A DNA stretch of 64,000 nucleotides, from NCBI GenBank assembly GCA_020845495.1, contig JADLFM010000100.1, forward strand, positions 1 through 64,000, written 5' to 3'. Within the stretch, counting starts at the first letter, position 1. Each line of letters starts with the position of its first letter. This DNA is from Chloroflexota bacterium. GTDB lineage: Bacteria > Chloroflexota > UBA6077 > JACCZL01. Of this stretch, positions 27,979 through 36,077 are shown in pieces. Position numbers and translations under genes: made by a program. The notes beneath the pieces are model-generated. The model saw only the letters and a program-made list of their open reading frames with translations. It was not told the DNA's origin and did no database searches.

Positions 27979-28448
27979 CGGCGCTCTTCCTCCTCGAAGC
28001 AACTTGCGAGCGCGAGCGGCGCCGGAGCGCGGCGCCCACAGTCACGCGGCGGGAACACTCGGCAGCGCACGGGCATGGTACCGAGGTCGGGTCTCCGTAC
28101 TGACCCGGCAATCCCTCTAAGGACTCTCCCAGTTTGATTCTAGGTGCTGCTCATCCGGCCGGGCAAGACTCTGCTATCGAGAAGAACGGCGTGATAGCCC
28201 CCTATCGGGACAGTCGGGCCAGAAGGGGGACCGAGTCGCACGGCGTATGGTCGGGGAGACCGTACGAACCCAGGCTCTTGCCCGCCGCGACGACGCTCCG
28301 GGTGCTTCATCCTGGAGGCCCTGCTACGCCCGACAGGCGGCGAGGTACGCCCGCCACCGACGATCCTACCAGCCGCGATGTGCTCACCATACGCCCCCAG
28401 GGATCGTAGCAGGTAGACGCTGGCATGTGCGTCCGCGCCGACTGCGCG
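27979..28448. other. tig upstream region, no gene seen
   Basis: About 470 bp between mutL and tig, both minus-strand. It carries the proposed tig promoter (28137-28166). Short open frames here have no ribosome binding sites or recognisable families. Confidence 0.6.
28137..28166 (-). promoter_or_regulatory. Putative promoter for tig-clpP-clpX-cupin
   Basis: TTGCCC and TAGAAT on the minus strand are separated by 18 bp. A start near 28130 would give a leader of about 150 nt before the tig GTG. No heat-shock CIRCE palindrome is visible. Confidence 0.4.
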
Positions 28449-30176
28449 TCACCACGCGAACTGGCGCTCCAGGAAGCGCCGGTTGAAGTGCAGGACAACC
28501 GGCGCGCCGTGCGGGCAGAGCGCTGGCGTCTGCACTCGGCCAAGCTGTTCGAGCAACGCCGTCGCCTCTGGAAGGGTCAGCGCCTTGCCCCGCCGGATCG
28601 CCGAGCGGCAGGCGAGACGGATCAACAGCCGTTCGCGCCAGTCCTCCGCTTCGGCGGACGCCTCGTCGAGGACGTCCGCAAGCACCGCCTGCTGGAGCGC
28701 AGCCGGCACATCGGGAGCGGAGCGGACCAGGAAGCTGTGGCTACCAAAGCGCTCACAGCCGAAGCCCAATGCTTCGAGGGCCGGAAGACGATCCCCGAGC
28801 ACGTCGGCACGCGCGGGCGTCAGTTCCATCACGATTGGTTCGAGCAGGTACTGAGCGGACGAGACCGGAGCGTGCCGGGCATCGAGCTTCTGCTGCGCAT
28901 TCAGCTTCTCGTAGATCACCCGCTCGTGCGCGCGGTGCTGATCGACGACGTAGAGGCCGCTCCGGCCCTCGGCCAGCAGCACCGTGCCCTGAAGCTGCCC
29001 GATCAGCTTCAATCCGAGTGACGGGCTGGCTGGTTCGACCTCCCAGAGCCCTTCCGGACGCTCGGCCACCCGGCGACGGCTGGTCGACGGCAGCCGGTAT
29101 TGCGTCGCCGCCAGTGCGAAGTCTTGCTCGTCGCCCGGGCGGCGCGGCGACCGCCCGAGAATGGTCCGCACAACCTCACCAAGCGCAGCGGCAAGGTCGG
29201 CTTCCCAAAGTAGCTTGACCTCAGCTTTGGACGGGTGCACGTTCACGTCGACGGCGCCCGGCGGCACCTCGACGAACACCACGACGACCGGGTGCCGGCC
29301 TGGCGGCATCAGCGGCCGGTACGCCGCCTCTAACGCCTGCTGGAGCGACGGGCAGTGGACCCAGCGGCGATTGACGAAGGTGATGCAGGACTGTCGATTC
29401 GGGCGGGTCAGGCCCGGCGCGCTGACCACGCCGGTGATTCGGCCGGCCGCGACCGCCTGCTCGGGGATGGGCAGCAGGCACGACGCAACCTCCGGTCCGA
29501 ACACCTCCGCCAGCGCCGACTCCAGCCGTCCCGTGCCGGTCGTCCGCAGCGACGGGTGTCCGTCGAGCACGAGCGAGAAGCGGACCTCGGGCCGGGCCAG
29601 GGCGTAGCGCCGAATCAGTTGGGAGATCGCCGCCGACTCAGCGCGCGGGTTGCGGGTGAACTTGAGTCGGGCCGGTAGCGGCTGAAACAAGTTGCGGACC
29701 CAGACGGTCGTTCCACGTGGCCGGCCGCGCGTACCCCTCCGTTCGACCCGCCCGGCTCGAAGCCCGAGCGTCGCGGCCCGGCCGCTCTCGTCCACGCTGC
29801 TCGCCACGTCCACTTCCGCGACGGCCGCGATGCTGGGGAGCGCTTCGCCACGAAAGCCGAGCGTCGCGATCTCTAACAGGTCCGTCACCGCGCCAATTTT
29901 GCTCGTCGCGTGGCGCTGAAAGGCCAGTTCTAACTCGGGGGATGGTATCCCCGCGCCGTCGTCGGCGACCCTGACCAGCTTGAGGCCTCCGCCTTCCACG
30001 TCGATGCGCACGTCCGTGGCCCCGGCGTCCAACGCGTTGTCGACCAGTTCTTTGACCACCGACACCGGCCGCTCGACGACCTCGCCAGCGGCGATGCGCT
30101 CGGCAAGCTCCGGCGGCAACACCCGAATCTGCGCGCGCGGTGCCTCGAACATCGGCCGCTCTGGCTCTGCGCTCAT
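28449..30176 (-). CDS. mutL: DNA mismatch repair protein MutL (endonuclease type)
   Basis: 575 residues. The GHKL ATPase half shows IAAGEVVERPVSVVKELVDNALDAGA, DDGAGI and GFRGEALPSI. The C-terminal half carries the MutL endonuclease motifs: DQHRAHERVIYE near residue 410 (usual DQHAAHER), ACRSAIRRGKAL and CPHGAPVVLHF near 552 (usual CPHGRP). This suggests a nicking MutL, as in bacteria without MutH, with two small deviations in the motif. Its ATG overlaps the mutS stop as ATGA. Confidence 0.95.
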   Translation of the reverse strand: MSAEPERPMFEAPRAQIRVLPPELAERIAAGEVVERPVSVVKELVDNALDAGATDVRIDVEGGGLKLVRVADDGAGIPSPELELAFQRHATSKIGAVTDLLEIATLGFRGEALPSIAAVAEVDVASSVDESGRAATLGLRAGRVERRGTRGRPRGTTVWVRNLFQPLPARLKFTRNPRAESAAISQLIRRYALARPEVRFSLVLDGHPSLRTTGTGRLESALAEVFGPEVASCLLPIPEQAVAAGRITGVVSAPGLTRPNRQSCITFVNRRWVHCPSLQQALEAAYRPLMPPGRHPVVVVFVEVPPGAVDVNVHPSKAEVKLLWEADLAAALGEVVRTILGRSPRRPGDEQDFALAATQYRLPSTSRRRVAERPEGLWEVEPASPSLGLKLIGQLQGTVLLAEGRSGLYVVDQHRAHERVIYEKLNAQQKLDARHAPVSSAQYLLEPIVMELTPARADVLGDRLPALEALGFGCERFGSHSFLVRSAPDVPAALQQAVLADVLDEASAEAEDWRERLLIRLACRSAIRRGKALTLPEATALLEQLGRVQTPALCPHGAPVVLHFNRRFLERQFAW

Positions 30177-33100
30177 CGCCGCCCCGGCCCATGCTCGGGC
30201 CGTACCGCGGTCTCCGGATCGCCGCCCGTCCTGGGATGGAGATGGCGTTCGCTCGGGAGTTGCTGGCAGGCATCGTGATGATGGCCATGCGCACTGTCTC
30301 GTTGGCCGGCGTGGCCGCCGCTCTGAGGGTCAGGCTCGAGATCGTGCTGCCACTGGCGTAGCCCGCGCCCGGCGCTCCCGAGCGGCTCGCCGGCCGCGAG
30401 TGCCGCGATCCACGCGGGCCACGGCAAGGCGCCTCTGGCTGCCGCCTGAAGCTCGTGGAGGAGGTTCAAGGCCCGGATCGGGGTCATGTTGCCGAGGTCC
30501 AGCGCCAGTATCTCCGAGAGCACCCGCGCCGCCACCTCACCAGAGCCGTCGAACAGGCCCGAGCGAGGCGCCTGGCCAGCCCTGGCGGCGACGTCAGTCA
30601 CGCCATCGAGGGACTCGACGTCGTGTAGGCGGTCGAGCGGGCCAGGCCTGACCGGGATGGGATCGATGGGCATACTAGCAGCGGGCGATATCTGCCCGGG
30701 CGAGGAGCCGCCTTGTGGAGCGGGCACAGGCTGAGTTGGTCCGGGGAGCGAGGCGGATGCGTCACGCTCGCGGAGCAGCGACGCCGCCCGCTCGGTGACC
30801 GGCAACGGCAGGCCCGCCAGCCGCGCGACCTGCACGCCGTAGCTACGGTCGGCGGCACCCGGCACCACTCGGTAGAGGAACGCCAGCCCGCCATCTCGCT
30901 CGTCCACCGCGACGGTCACGTTACGCACGGCCTCGAGCTCGTCTGCAAGCGCCGTCAATTCGTGGAAATGGGTGGCGAAGAGCGTGCGAGCCTCGACGAC
31001 GTCGTGCAGATGCTCGAGCACCGCCTGGGCGATCGCCAATCCATCGTTGGTGCTCGTGCCGCGCCCGACCTCGTCCAGCACGATCAGGCTGCGCGCGGTC
31101 GCGTGGCGAAGGATGTTGGCGGTCTCGGCCATCTCGACCAGGAACGTGCTCGCGCCGGCAACGAGATCGTCCTCCGAACCGACGCGGGTGAAGAGCCGGT
31201 CAATTGGGCCGAAGCAAGCAGTGCGGGCCGGCACGAAGCTTCCGATCTGAGCCAGCAGCACGACGAGCGCGACCATCCGAAGATAGGTGGACTTGCCACC
31301 CATGTTCGGGCCGGTCACGATCAGCGCCCGTCCAGATGCCCCGCCCAGCCGGCAGTCGCTGGGGACGACCTCGCCGGGCGGCACGATGGCCTCGAGGACC
31401 GGATGGCGACCGGCTTCGATCTCGAGCGTGTCACCGTCCACGAACGATGGTCGGACCCAGGCGCGGTCGGCAGCAAGATCGGCCAGCGACGCCAGGACGT
31501 CGAGATCGGCGATCGCGTCGGCCATGCGAAGCAGCGCGGCGGCCCGCTCGGCGATTCGGCGTAGCAGCGCCAGGAAGAGCTCGCGCTCTAGCTCTTCGAC
31601 GCGCGCCTCGGCGGTCAGAATCAGCGCCTCACGCTCCTTCAGTTCCGGCGTCACGAAGCGTTCGGCATTCACCAGGGTCTGACGACGCTGGTAGTCGGGC
31701 GGGACGTTCGGAGCGTTCGGGCGGGTGACCTCCAGGTAGTAGCCGAAGACCCGGTTGTAGCCGACTTTCAGCGAGCGGATGCCGGTCCGCTCGCGCTCCC
31801 GTCGCTCGAGGTTCGCGAGCCAGCGGCGGGCCTCGGTCATGCCCGCCAGGAGCTCGTCAAGCTCCGCGCTGTAGCCCGGCTGAATCAGGCGAGCGCCACC
31901 TGGCTCGGCGACGGCGCTCTCGATCGAATCCGAGATGGTCGGGCAGTCGTCGAGCCGGGCCGCCAACGTCACGAGCAGGTCGGATCGGGCGGAGCTGTCT
32001 AGCCCGGCGCCCCCGAGGTCATCCCGAAGCGACGGGCTGCCTGGCTGCCCGGCTACGCCTGGCTGCCCGGCTACGCCTGGCTGCCCGGCTACGCCGGCTG
32101 CGGCGTTCGTGGCTGGGCCTTCGAGATCCTGGCGGAGTGATGGCAGCGCGCGGAGGGCCGCGCCGAGCGTCAGGAGGTCGCGGGGCGTGGCGGTCTGCTG
32201 GCGCACCCGCCCGACCAACCGCTCGACGTCCCCGAGCCGCCCGAGGGCAGCGCGGACCCGTCCCCGCAGCGACGCATCAGCCACGAGCCACGCGACGGCG
32301 TCGAGCCTCCGTTCCAACGCTGCCCGGTCCAGCAGCGGCTGGCCCAGCAGGGTCCGCAACCGTCGCGCCCCCATCGGGGTACGGGTGCGGTCGACGGCAT
32401 GGAGGAGGCTCCCGCGCGCCTGCCTCTCGCGTGTCGTCCGGGTCAACTCCAGGTTGCGGCGGGTGGTCGGATCGAGGCCAAGGTACGCCCCTGTGGCGTA
32501 CGTGCGCGGCTCGCGGAGGGATGCCAGCAGGCGATAATTTGCCTCACCCACGTAGTCGACGAGCGCACCGAGGGCGGCCAGCGCCGGCGAACCGGCAGCG
32601 AGGCCGAAACCGGCCAATGAGCCGACCCCGTAGAGGCGGCGTAGCCGCTCGTCGGCGGCCGCGGGGTCAAAGCGGCCGGCAGCCTGGGGGGTCACCTGCC
32701 CGTTGCCCGGTGCCGCCAGCGCGGTCCCTTCGACGATGAGGCATTCGGCCGGTGTGAGCCGTTGAAGCTCGCTTACGAGCGATGCCTCAGAATCCGGCCC
32801 TTCAATGGTCGTCGCGAGGACCTCGCCGGTGGTCACGTCGACGGTCGCCAGTCCGACGGCGTGGCGGCCCTGGCAGACTGCCGCGAGCAGGTTGTTCTCG
32901 CTCGGGGAGACGAGGCCCGGCTCGGCGACGGTGCCGGGCGTGACGATGCGGGTCACCTGCCGCTCGACCAGTCCCTTGCCCGGCTCGGACGTCTGGTCGC
33001 AGATCGCGACGTGATAGCCGGCGCTCACCAGTTTGCCGATGTGTGGCTCGGCCCGCGCAACTGGCACGCCGGCCAGCGGGACGCGGTCGCCTCGGCTCAG

Positions 33101-33310
33101 CTCTTTCGAGGTCAGGGCGACGTCACAGACTCGCGCCACAATTCGGGCGTCGGTCTCGAACGTCTCGTAGAAATCGCCAAGCTGAAAGAGGAGGATCCGC
33201 CGGGGATGCTGCCGCTTGAGCGCCTCGTACTGCGCGCGCAGGCCACCCGGTCGAGCCGCTCGACTGGGCGGTTCGGCGTGCAGATCGTGCGTGCGGTGCT
33301 CGTCGTCCAT
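30173..33310 (-). CDS. mutS: DNA mismatch repair protein MutS with C-terminal tail
   Basis: 1045 residues against a usual 850-890. The mismatch-binding motif is LLFQLGDFYETFETDA (Phe-x-Glu contained in DFYETFE), and the ATPase has Walker A GPNMGGKSTYLR near residue 667 and the LDEVGRGTSTNDG signature. Two unusual parts are a triple 18-bp repeat encoding GVAGQP units around residues 405-422 and about 80 residues after the normal end (LNLLHELQ), rich in Gly, His and Gln. The start at 33310 has GGGGGAG upstream. It is followed by mutL with ATGA overlap. Confidence 0.95.
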   Translation of the reverse strand: MDDEHRTHDLHAEPPSRAARPGGLRAQYEALKRQHPRRILLFQLGDFYETFETDARIVARVCDVALTSKELSRGDRVPLAGVPVARAEPHIGKLVSAGYHVAICDQTSEPGKGLVERQVTRIVTPGTVAEPGLVSPSENNLLAAVCQGRHAVGLATVDVTTGEVLATTIEGPDSEASLVSELQRLTPAECLIVEGTALAAPGNGQVTPQAAGRFDPAAADERLRRLYGVGSLAGFGLAAGSPALAALGALVDYVGEANYRLLASLREPRTYATGAYLGLDPTTRRNLELTRTTRERQARGSLLHAVDRTRTPMGARRLRTLLGQPLLDRAALERRLDAVAWLVADASLRGRVRAALGRLGDVERLVGRVRQQTATPRDLLTLGAALRALPSLRQDLEGPATNAAAGVAGQPGVAGQPGVAGQPGSPSLRDDLGGAGLDSSARSDLLVTLAARLDDCPTISDSIESAVAEPGGARLIQPGYSAELDELLAGMTEARRWLANLERRERERTGIRSLKVGYNRVFGYYLEVTRPNAPNVPPDYQRRQTLVNAERFVTPELKEREALILTAEARVEELERELFLALLRRIAERAAALLRMADAIADLDVLASLADLAADRAWVRPSFVDGDTLEIEAGRHPVLEAIVPPGEVVPSDCRLGGASGRALIVTGPNMGGKSTYLRMVALVVLLAQIGSFVPARTACFGPIDRLFTRVGSEDDLVAGASTFLVEMAETANILRHATARSLIVLDEVGRGTSTNDGLAIAQAVLEHLHDVVEARTLFATHFHELTALADELEAVRNVTVAVDERDGGLAFLYRVVPGAADRSYGVQVARLAGLPLPVTERAASLLRERDASASLPGPTQPVPAPQGGSSPGQISPAASMPIDPIPVRPGPLDRLHDVESLDGVTDVAARAGQAPRSGLFDGSGEVAARVLSEILALDLGNMTPIRALNLLHELQAAARGALPWPAWIAALAAGEPLGSAGRGLRQWQHDLEPDPQSGGHAGQRDSAHGHHHDACQQLPSERHLHPRTGGDPETAVRPEHGPGRR
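32043..32096. repeat. 18-bp x3 in-frame tandem repeat in mutS
   Basis: GGCTGCCCGGCTACGCCT occurs three times head to tail (the last copy differs at the final base). It encodes repeated Gly-Val-Ala-Gly-Gln-Pro in the core of MutS between the lever regions. Confidence 0.95.
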
Positions 33311-33516
33311 CCGTGCCAGGCTCCCCCTCGGCGGACATGGTCTCCGCGGGCGTTGTCTCAATGGACAGGCGCGGAGCGTGCGTGGGGCGGGGACGATTAT
33401 GGCAAGGGGCGCAGGCTCATGTCAGGCAACATGGGTGCAGCGTGGCAGGTCGCGACTGGCCGCCACCCGCGAGCCGCCACCCGAGGAGACGCGGACATCG
33501 GTCTAGCCGGGAGCGG

Positions 33517-34137
33517 TCAGGCCCGGCGCGCCGCTCGCTCCGCGTAGCCAAACTCGGCCACGATCGTCGCCGTGAAGCGCTCGATCGTGGCGCCGAAGCT
33601 CGCGAAGATCGCCTGGTGCTCGCCGCTGATGCCCCGTCGAAACGCTTCCAGGTCGGCGAGATCTCGCCAACCGTGGACCACCAGGAAGCGGAATGAGTCA
33701 GTGAGGTCGCGCCCGACGAGGTGAAACCGGAGGCCCGGCACGGCCAGCATCTCGTCGCGACCCTGGCCGCGCGCGAACGCCTCGACCGGTCCCGCCGTGT
33801 CGGGCCGGGCATCGATGAGCGCACACGCGACGACGCCGACCGGCTCGAGAACCCGCTCGAAAGCCGTGAGCCGTTCAAAATAGCGGACGTGGGCCAGTCC
33901 GTCTAACGCAGCGGCCGCATCCGCGAAGCGCGGGGAGCGGCGGTGAGCCTCGTAATCCTCGACGCTATCCCACTCGCCAACGCCAAGCAGGTCGGTGGAC
34001 TCGCCGAGCCGGGCGAACACCCGCGCCGTACGTCGAGCGCGTCCCGGCCCCTCTCCCCAGGACTGGCGGAAGGCGTCAATGGCACGTTCGAGCTGATCCG
34101 GCGGCGGCTGCCGACGCGCCGTAACGATGATGCTCAT
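33517..34137 (-). CDS. Tandem ABM (antibiotic biosynthesis monooxygenase-like) domain protein
   Basis: 206 residues with two repeats of a ferredoxin-like dimeric alpha/beta barrel. The first (MSIIVTARRQPPP...GVGEWDSVEDYEAHRRSPRF) and second (ACALIDARP...LVVHGWRDLADLEAFRRGI) each show the ABM pattern of a strand, helix and an aromatic W/F. Members bind small hydrophobic ligands or heme; no specific substrate is clear. Start at 34137 is favoured over a 24-codon extension. It lies upstream of mutS on the same strand and downstream of the tRNA genes. Confidence 0.7.
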   Translation of the reverse strand: MSIIVTARRQPPPDQLERAIDAFRQSWGEGPGRARRTARVFARLGESTDLLGVGEWDSVEDYEAHRRSPRFADAAAALDGLAHVRYFERLTAFERVLEPVGVVACALIDARPDTAGPVEAFARGQGRDEMLAVPGLRFHLVGRDLTDSFRFLVVHGWRDLADLEAFRRGISGEHQAIFASFGATIERFTATIVAEFGYAERAARRA

Positions 34138-34326
34138 ATCCGTCTCATTGCGGGAACGCCGGACCCGCTGGCGACGGGACGGAGCCGTCGACGCGCTTAC
34201 CACGCGCAAATGAGCCGGACGGATGCCCGCCGACCGGACAGTTACCGCTCCGATGCTCTTTGAAGGTCTGCCCTGGCATCGAGAAGTTTGCCTACACAGG
34301 TTCGACCCCTCGGCGAGGGGCCATCA

Positions 34327-34413
34327 TGGTGGGGAAGAGGGGACTCGAACCCCTACGCCCTCTCGGGCACGTGATCCTAAGTCACGCTCGTCTGCCAGTT
34401 CCGACACTTCCCC
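34327..34413 (-). tRNA. tRNA-Leu (anticodon TAG)
   Basis: Acceptor GGGGAAG pairs with CTTCCCC. The anticodon arm CGTGA-CTTAGGA-TCACG gives TAG. A long variable arm (TGCCCGAGAGGGCG) marks a class II leucine tRNA, and the T arm is GGGGTTCGAGTCCCC. The 3' CCA is encoded in the DNA (34327-34329). Confidence 0.93.
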
Positions 34414-34483
34414 CAGTACGGCCGTGACCTCGGAACACCCGCTATGACGACGGCGGGCGGCGTCCGGGCGGCCCTGGCGCGGA

Positions 34484-34573
34484 TGGCGGAGAGGGAGGGA
34501 TTCGAACCCTCGACTCCCGGAGGAGTACGCGATTTCCAGTCGCGCGCACTAGGCCAGGCTATGCGACCTCTCC
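34484..34573 (-). tRNA. tRNA-Ser (anticodon GGA)
   Basis: Acceptor GGAGAGG pairs with CCTCTCC. The anticodon stem-loop CGCGA-CTGGAAA-TCGCG gives GGA. The long variable arm (TACTCCTCCGGGAGTC) and a G discriminator fit serine. The T arm is GAGGGTTCGAATCCCTC, and CCA is encoded. It lies 70 bp from tRNA-Leu, same strand. Confidence 0.93.
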
Positions 34574-34609
34574 CGACCCCGGCTCCCAGGCGGGCCGGAA
34601 CCAGCGCGA

Positions 34610-34615
34610 AGTATA
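34610..34615 (-). promoter_or_regulatory. Possible -10 of the tRNA-Ser/tRNA-Leu unit
   Basis: TATACT on the minus strand lies about 37 bp upstream of the tRNA-Ser 5' end, but the -35 is poor (CTCCGA at 17 bp). The same hexamer marks the rpsL promoter. Confidence 0.35.
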
Positions 34616-34777
34616 CCAGACGCCCGAGCCGTTCGGAGGGGGCCGGGCAGCCCTCATCTCTGTCACCCAGGGGGTGTGATCTGGCCCGCTCAGCCATCCG
34701 AGATACCCCACGATGATGGCGTTACGGGCGGGGCCGGACCGCCGGCCCATCGGAGCACCAATCAGGTGTAGGCGTTG

Positions 34778-34879
34778 TTAGCTTTCCGTGTCCTCGACAA
34801 TGACGAGCTCTTCGTCGCTCAAACCGTCGCCATCGCTGTCGATCTCGATGACGGTGACCTCGACGTCCCTCAGCTCCAT
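34778..34879 (-). CDS. 33-residue acidic small protein with EF-hand-like calcium loop
   Basis: A short ORF with a strong ribosome binding site (GGAGGA, 9 nt before the ATG at 34879). The protein is strongly acidic and contains DSDGDGLSDEE, which matches the Dx[DN]xDG..D/E calcium loop of dockerin and thrombospondin-3 repeats. It begins MELRDVEVTVIEI. There are no Cys residues and no signal peptide. It sits between the tRNA genes and the divergent secreted-protein gene. Family unknown; the ribosome binding site and the motif argue that it is real. Confidence 0.55.
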   Translation of the reverse strand: MELRDVEVTVIEIDSDGDGLSDEELVIVEDTES

Positions 34880-35106
34880 CAGGCTGTTCCTCCAAGATCG
34901 CGGCGCCCTAGATCCTGCTGGCGGCTCCGCACGCGTCGACTCTACCACAGGCGCTGACCCCAGAAACGTCCACACGCCGACATGTGAAACGAGCGCCTGG
35001 ACACGCGCGGTGGGGGAGCGGCGCCGACTCTCCGCGACTGTTCGATACCCAGCCTACGGCCGACAATCAAAGCGAGACCTCGAGCATTCTCGAAGGAGGT
35101 GCGTTC

Positions 35107-35754
35107 GTGCTCGGACGCACACGAAGTCTAGGTCTGGCAGTAATCGTGCTGGTAGCGTCGAGCGTGCTCGGCCCGGCCGTTCCAGCGGCCGCCGTGCCCA
35201 GTTCGCGGGGTGCGGAGCACGTCCAGCAGCGTTCACCGCTCTGCGGGCAACAGTGGGGAGAGTATGACGGCGTGGAGTGCGCGCTGATGCTGGCCTGGCA
35301 ACAGTTGGGGGCGGTCCAGGGTGAGGAGGAACAATCGCTCGGCCGAGAGCTTCGCACCACGGCCATCAACCTCGGGCTGACGTTCGGCTACGGGCCGCTG
35401 CTCGACGGTGGCATCGGCCAGTACCGGCCGGAGGCGCACGCGATCGTCGTCAATCGCGAACTTCAGAGCGAAGACCCGCGCGCCCTGGCGGCGGTCCTGG
35501 CGCATCTCATCGAGCATGCCTCACAGGCCCAGGTTGGCGCGACGTGCTCGGGCGACGAGATCGCGGCGTATCGCAGCGAGGCGGCTGTCTGGAAGCAGTT
35601 CTGGCCGGACCGCGACTATGGACCATCGCGGACGCCCCTGGAGCTTCGACTGAACGAGGTATATGGCCTCCTCTCGGCGCGCGGCCCGGAGGGGCTCGCG
35701 GCTGCCATGGTCACTCGGCCTGTCCTCCAGGCCCCATGCCACATCCGTCCCTGA
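35107..35754 (+). CDS. Secreted protein resembling a metallopeptidase that lacks the HExxH glutamate
   Basis: 215 residues from a GTG at 35107 that has AAGGAGGTG about 7 nt upstream; a frame 41 codons longer is rejected. A signal peptide (RTRSLGLAVIVLVASSVLGP, then AVPAAAVPSS) precedes the domain. The segment DPRALAAVLAHLIEHASQAQ aligns by eye with the AHExxHxxD helix of zinc peptidases, but the motif reads HLIEH. A downstream GDEIAAYRSEAAVWKQFW resembles the third-ligand helix. It may be a pseudoenzyme or a structural relative; I cannot assign a family with certainty. Confidence 0.6.
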   Translation: MLGRTRSLGLAVIVLVASSVLGPAVPAAAVPSSRGAEHVQQRSPLCGQQWGEYDGVECALMLAWQQLGAVQGEEEQSLGRELRTTAINLGLTFGYGPLLDGGIGQYRPEAHAIVVNRELQSEDPRALAAVLAHLIEHASQAQVGATCSGDEIAAYRSEAAVWKQFWPDRDYGPSRTPLELRLNEVYGLLSARGPEGLAAAMVTRPVLQAPCHIRP

Positions 35755-36077
35755 CCGGCGAGCTCGGCCGAACCCGGCCGCCCGGCACTGGCATTCGCAG
35801 CGCACCCGACGATGAAAGAGTGAGCCGGTGACGGCCTGCCAACTCCATCTGGTACGGCCGCAATCACCGGACGGCTCGCGCCGACTCATGGATGATGCGG
35901 GAGCGCCGCAGTGATGCAGGAGCGCCGCGGAACTGCCACGGGTCGACGGATTCGGACGCGGCCGCATGATTGGCGGACTTCGTAGGAGGGCCGGAACATC
36001 CCCGGATCGACGATGCTTCGTCGGGAGGTCGTTAGTTGGCTGTCAGGGCGCACTGGCCGGGGTCTGGTTCCGACCGT
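35755..36077. other. Gene-free gap with a 19-bp tandem duplication
   Basis: About 320 bp with no supported gene between convergent genes. It contains TGATGCGGGAGCGCCGCAG (35892-35910) followed directly by TGATGCAGGAGCGCCGCGG (35911-35929), two differences in 19. Confidence 0.6.

Noticed and set aside
29638..30294. Minus-strand frame covering mutL start and mutS end
   Set aside because: Arg/Gly-rich frame without family similarity, overlapping two well-supported genes.
34290..34322. GGTTCGACCCC near 34300 as part of another tRNA
   Set aside because: Only a T-loop-like heptamer is present; no matching acceptor or anticodon arm can be folded.
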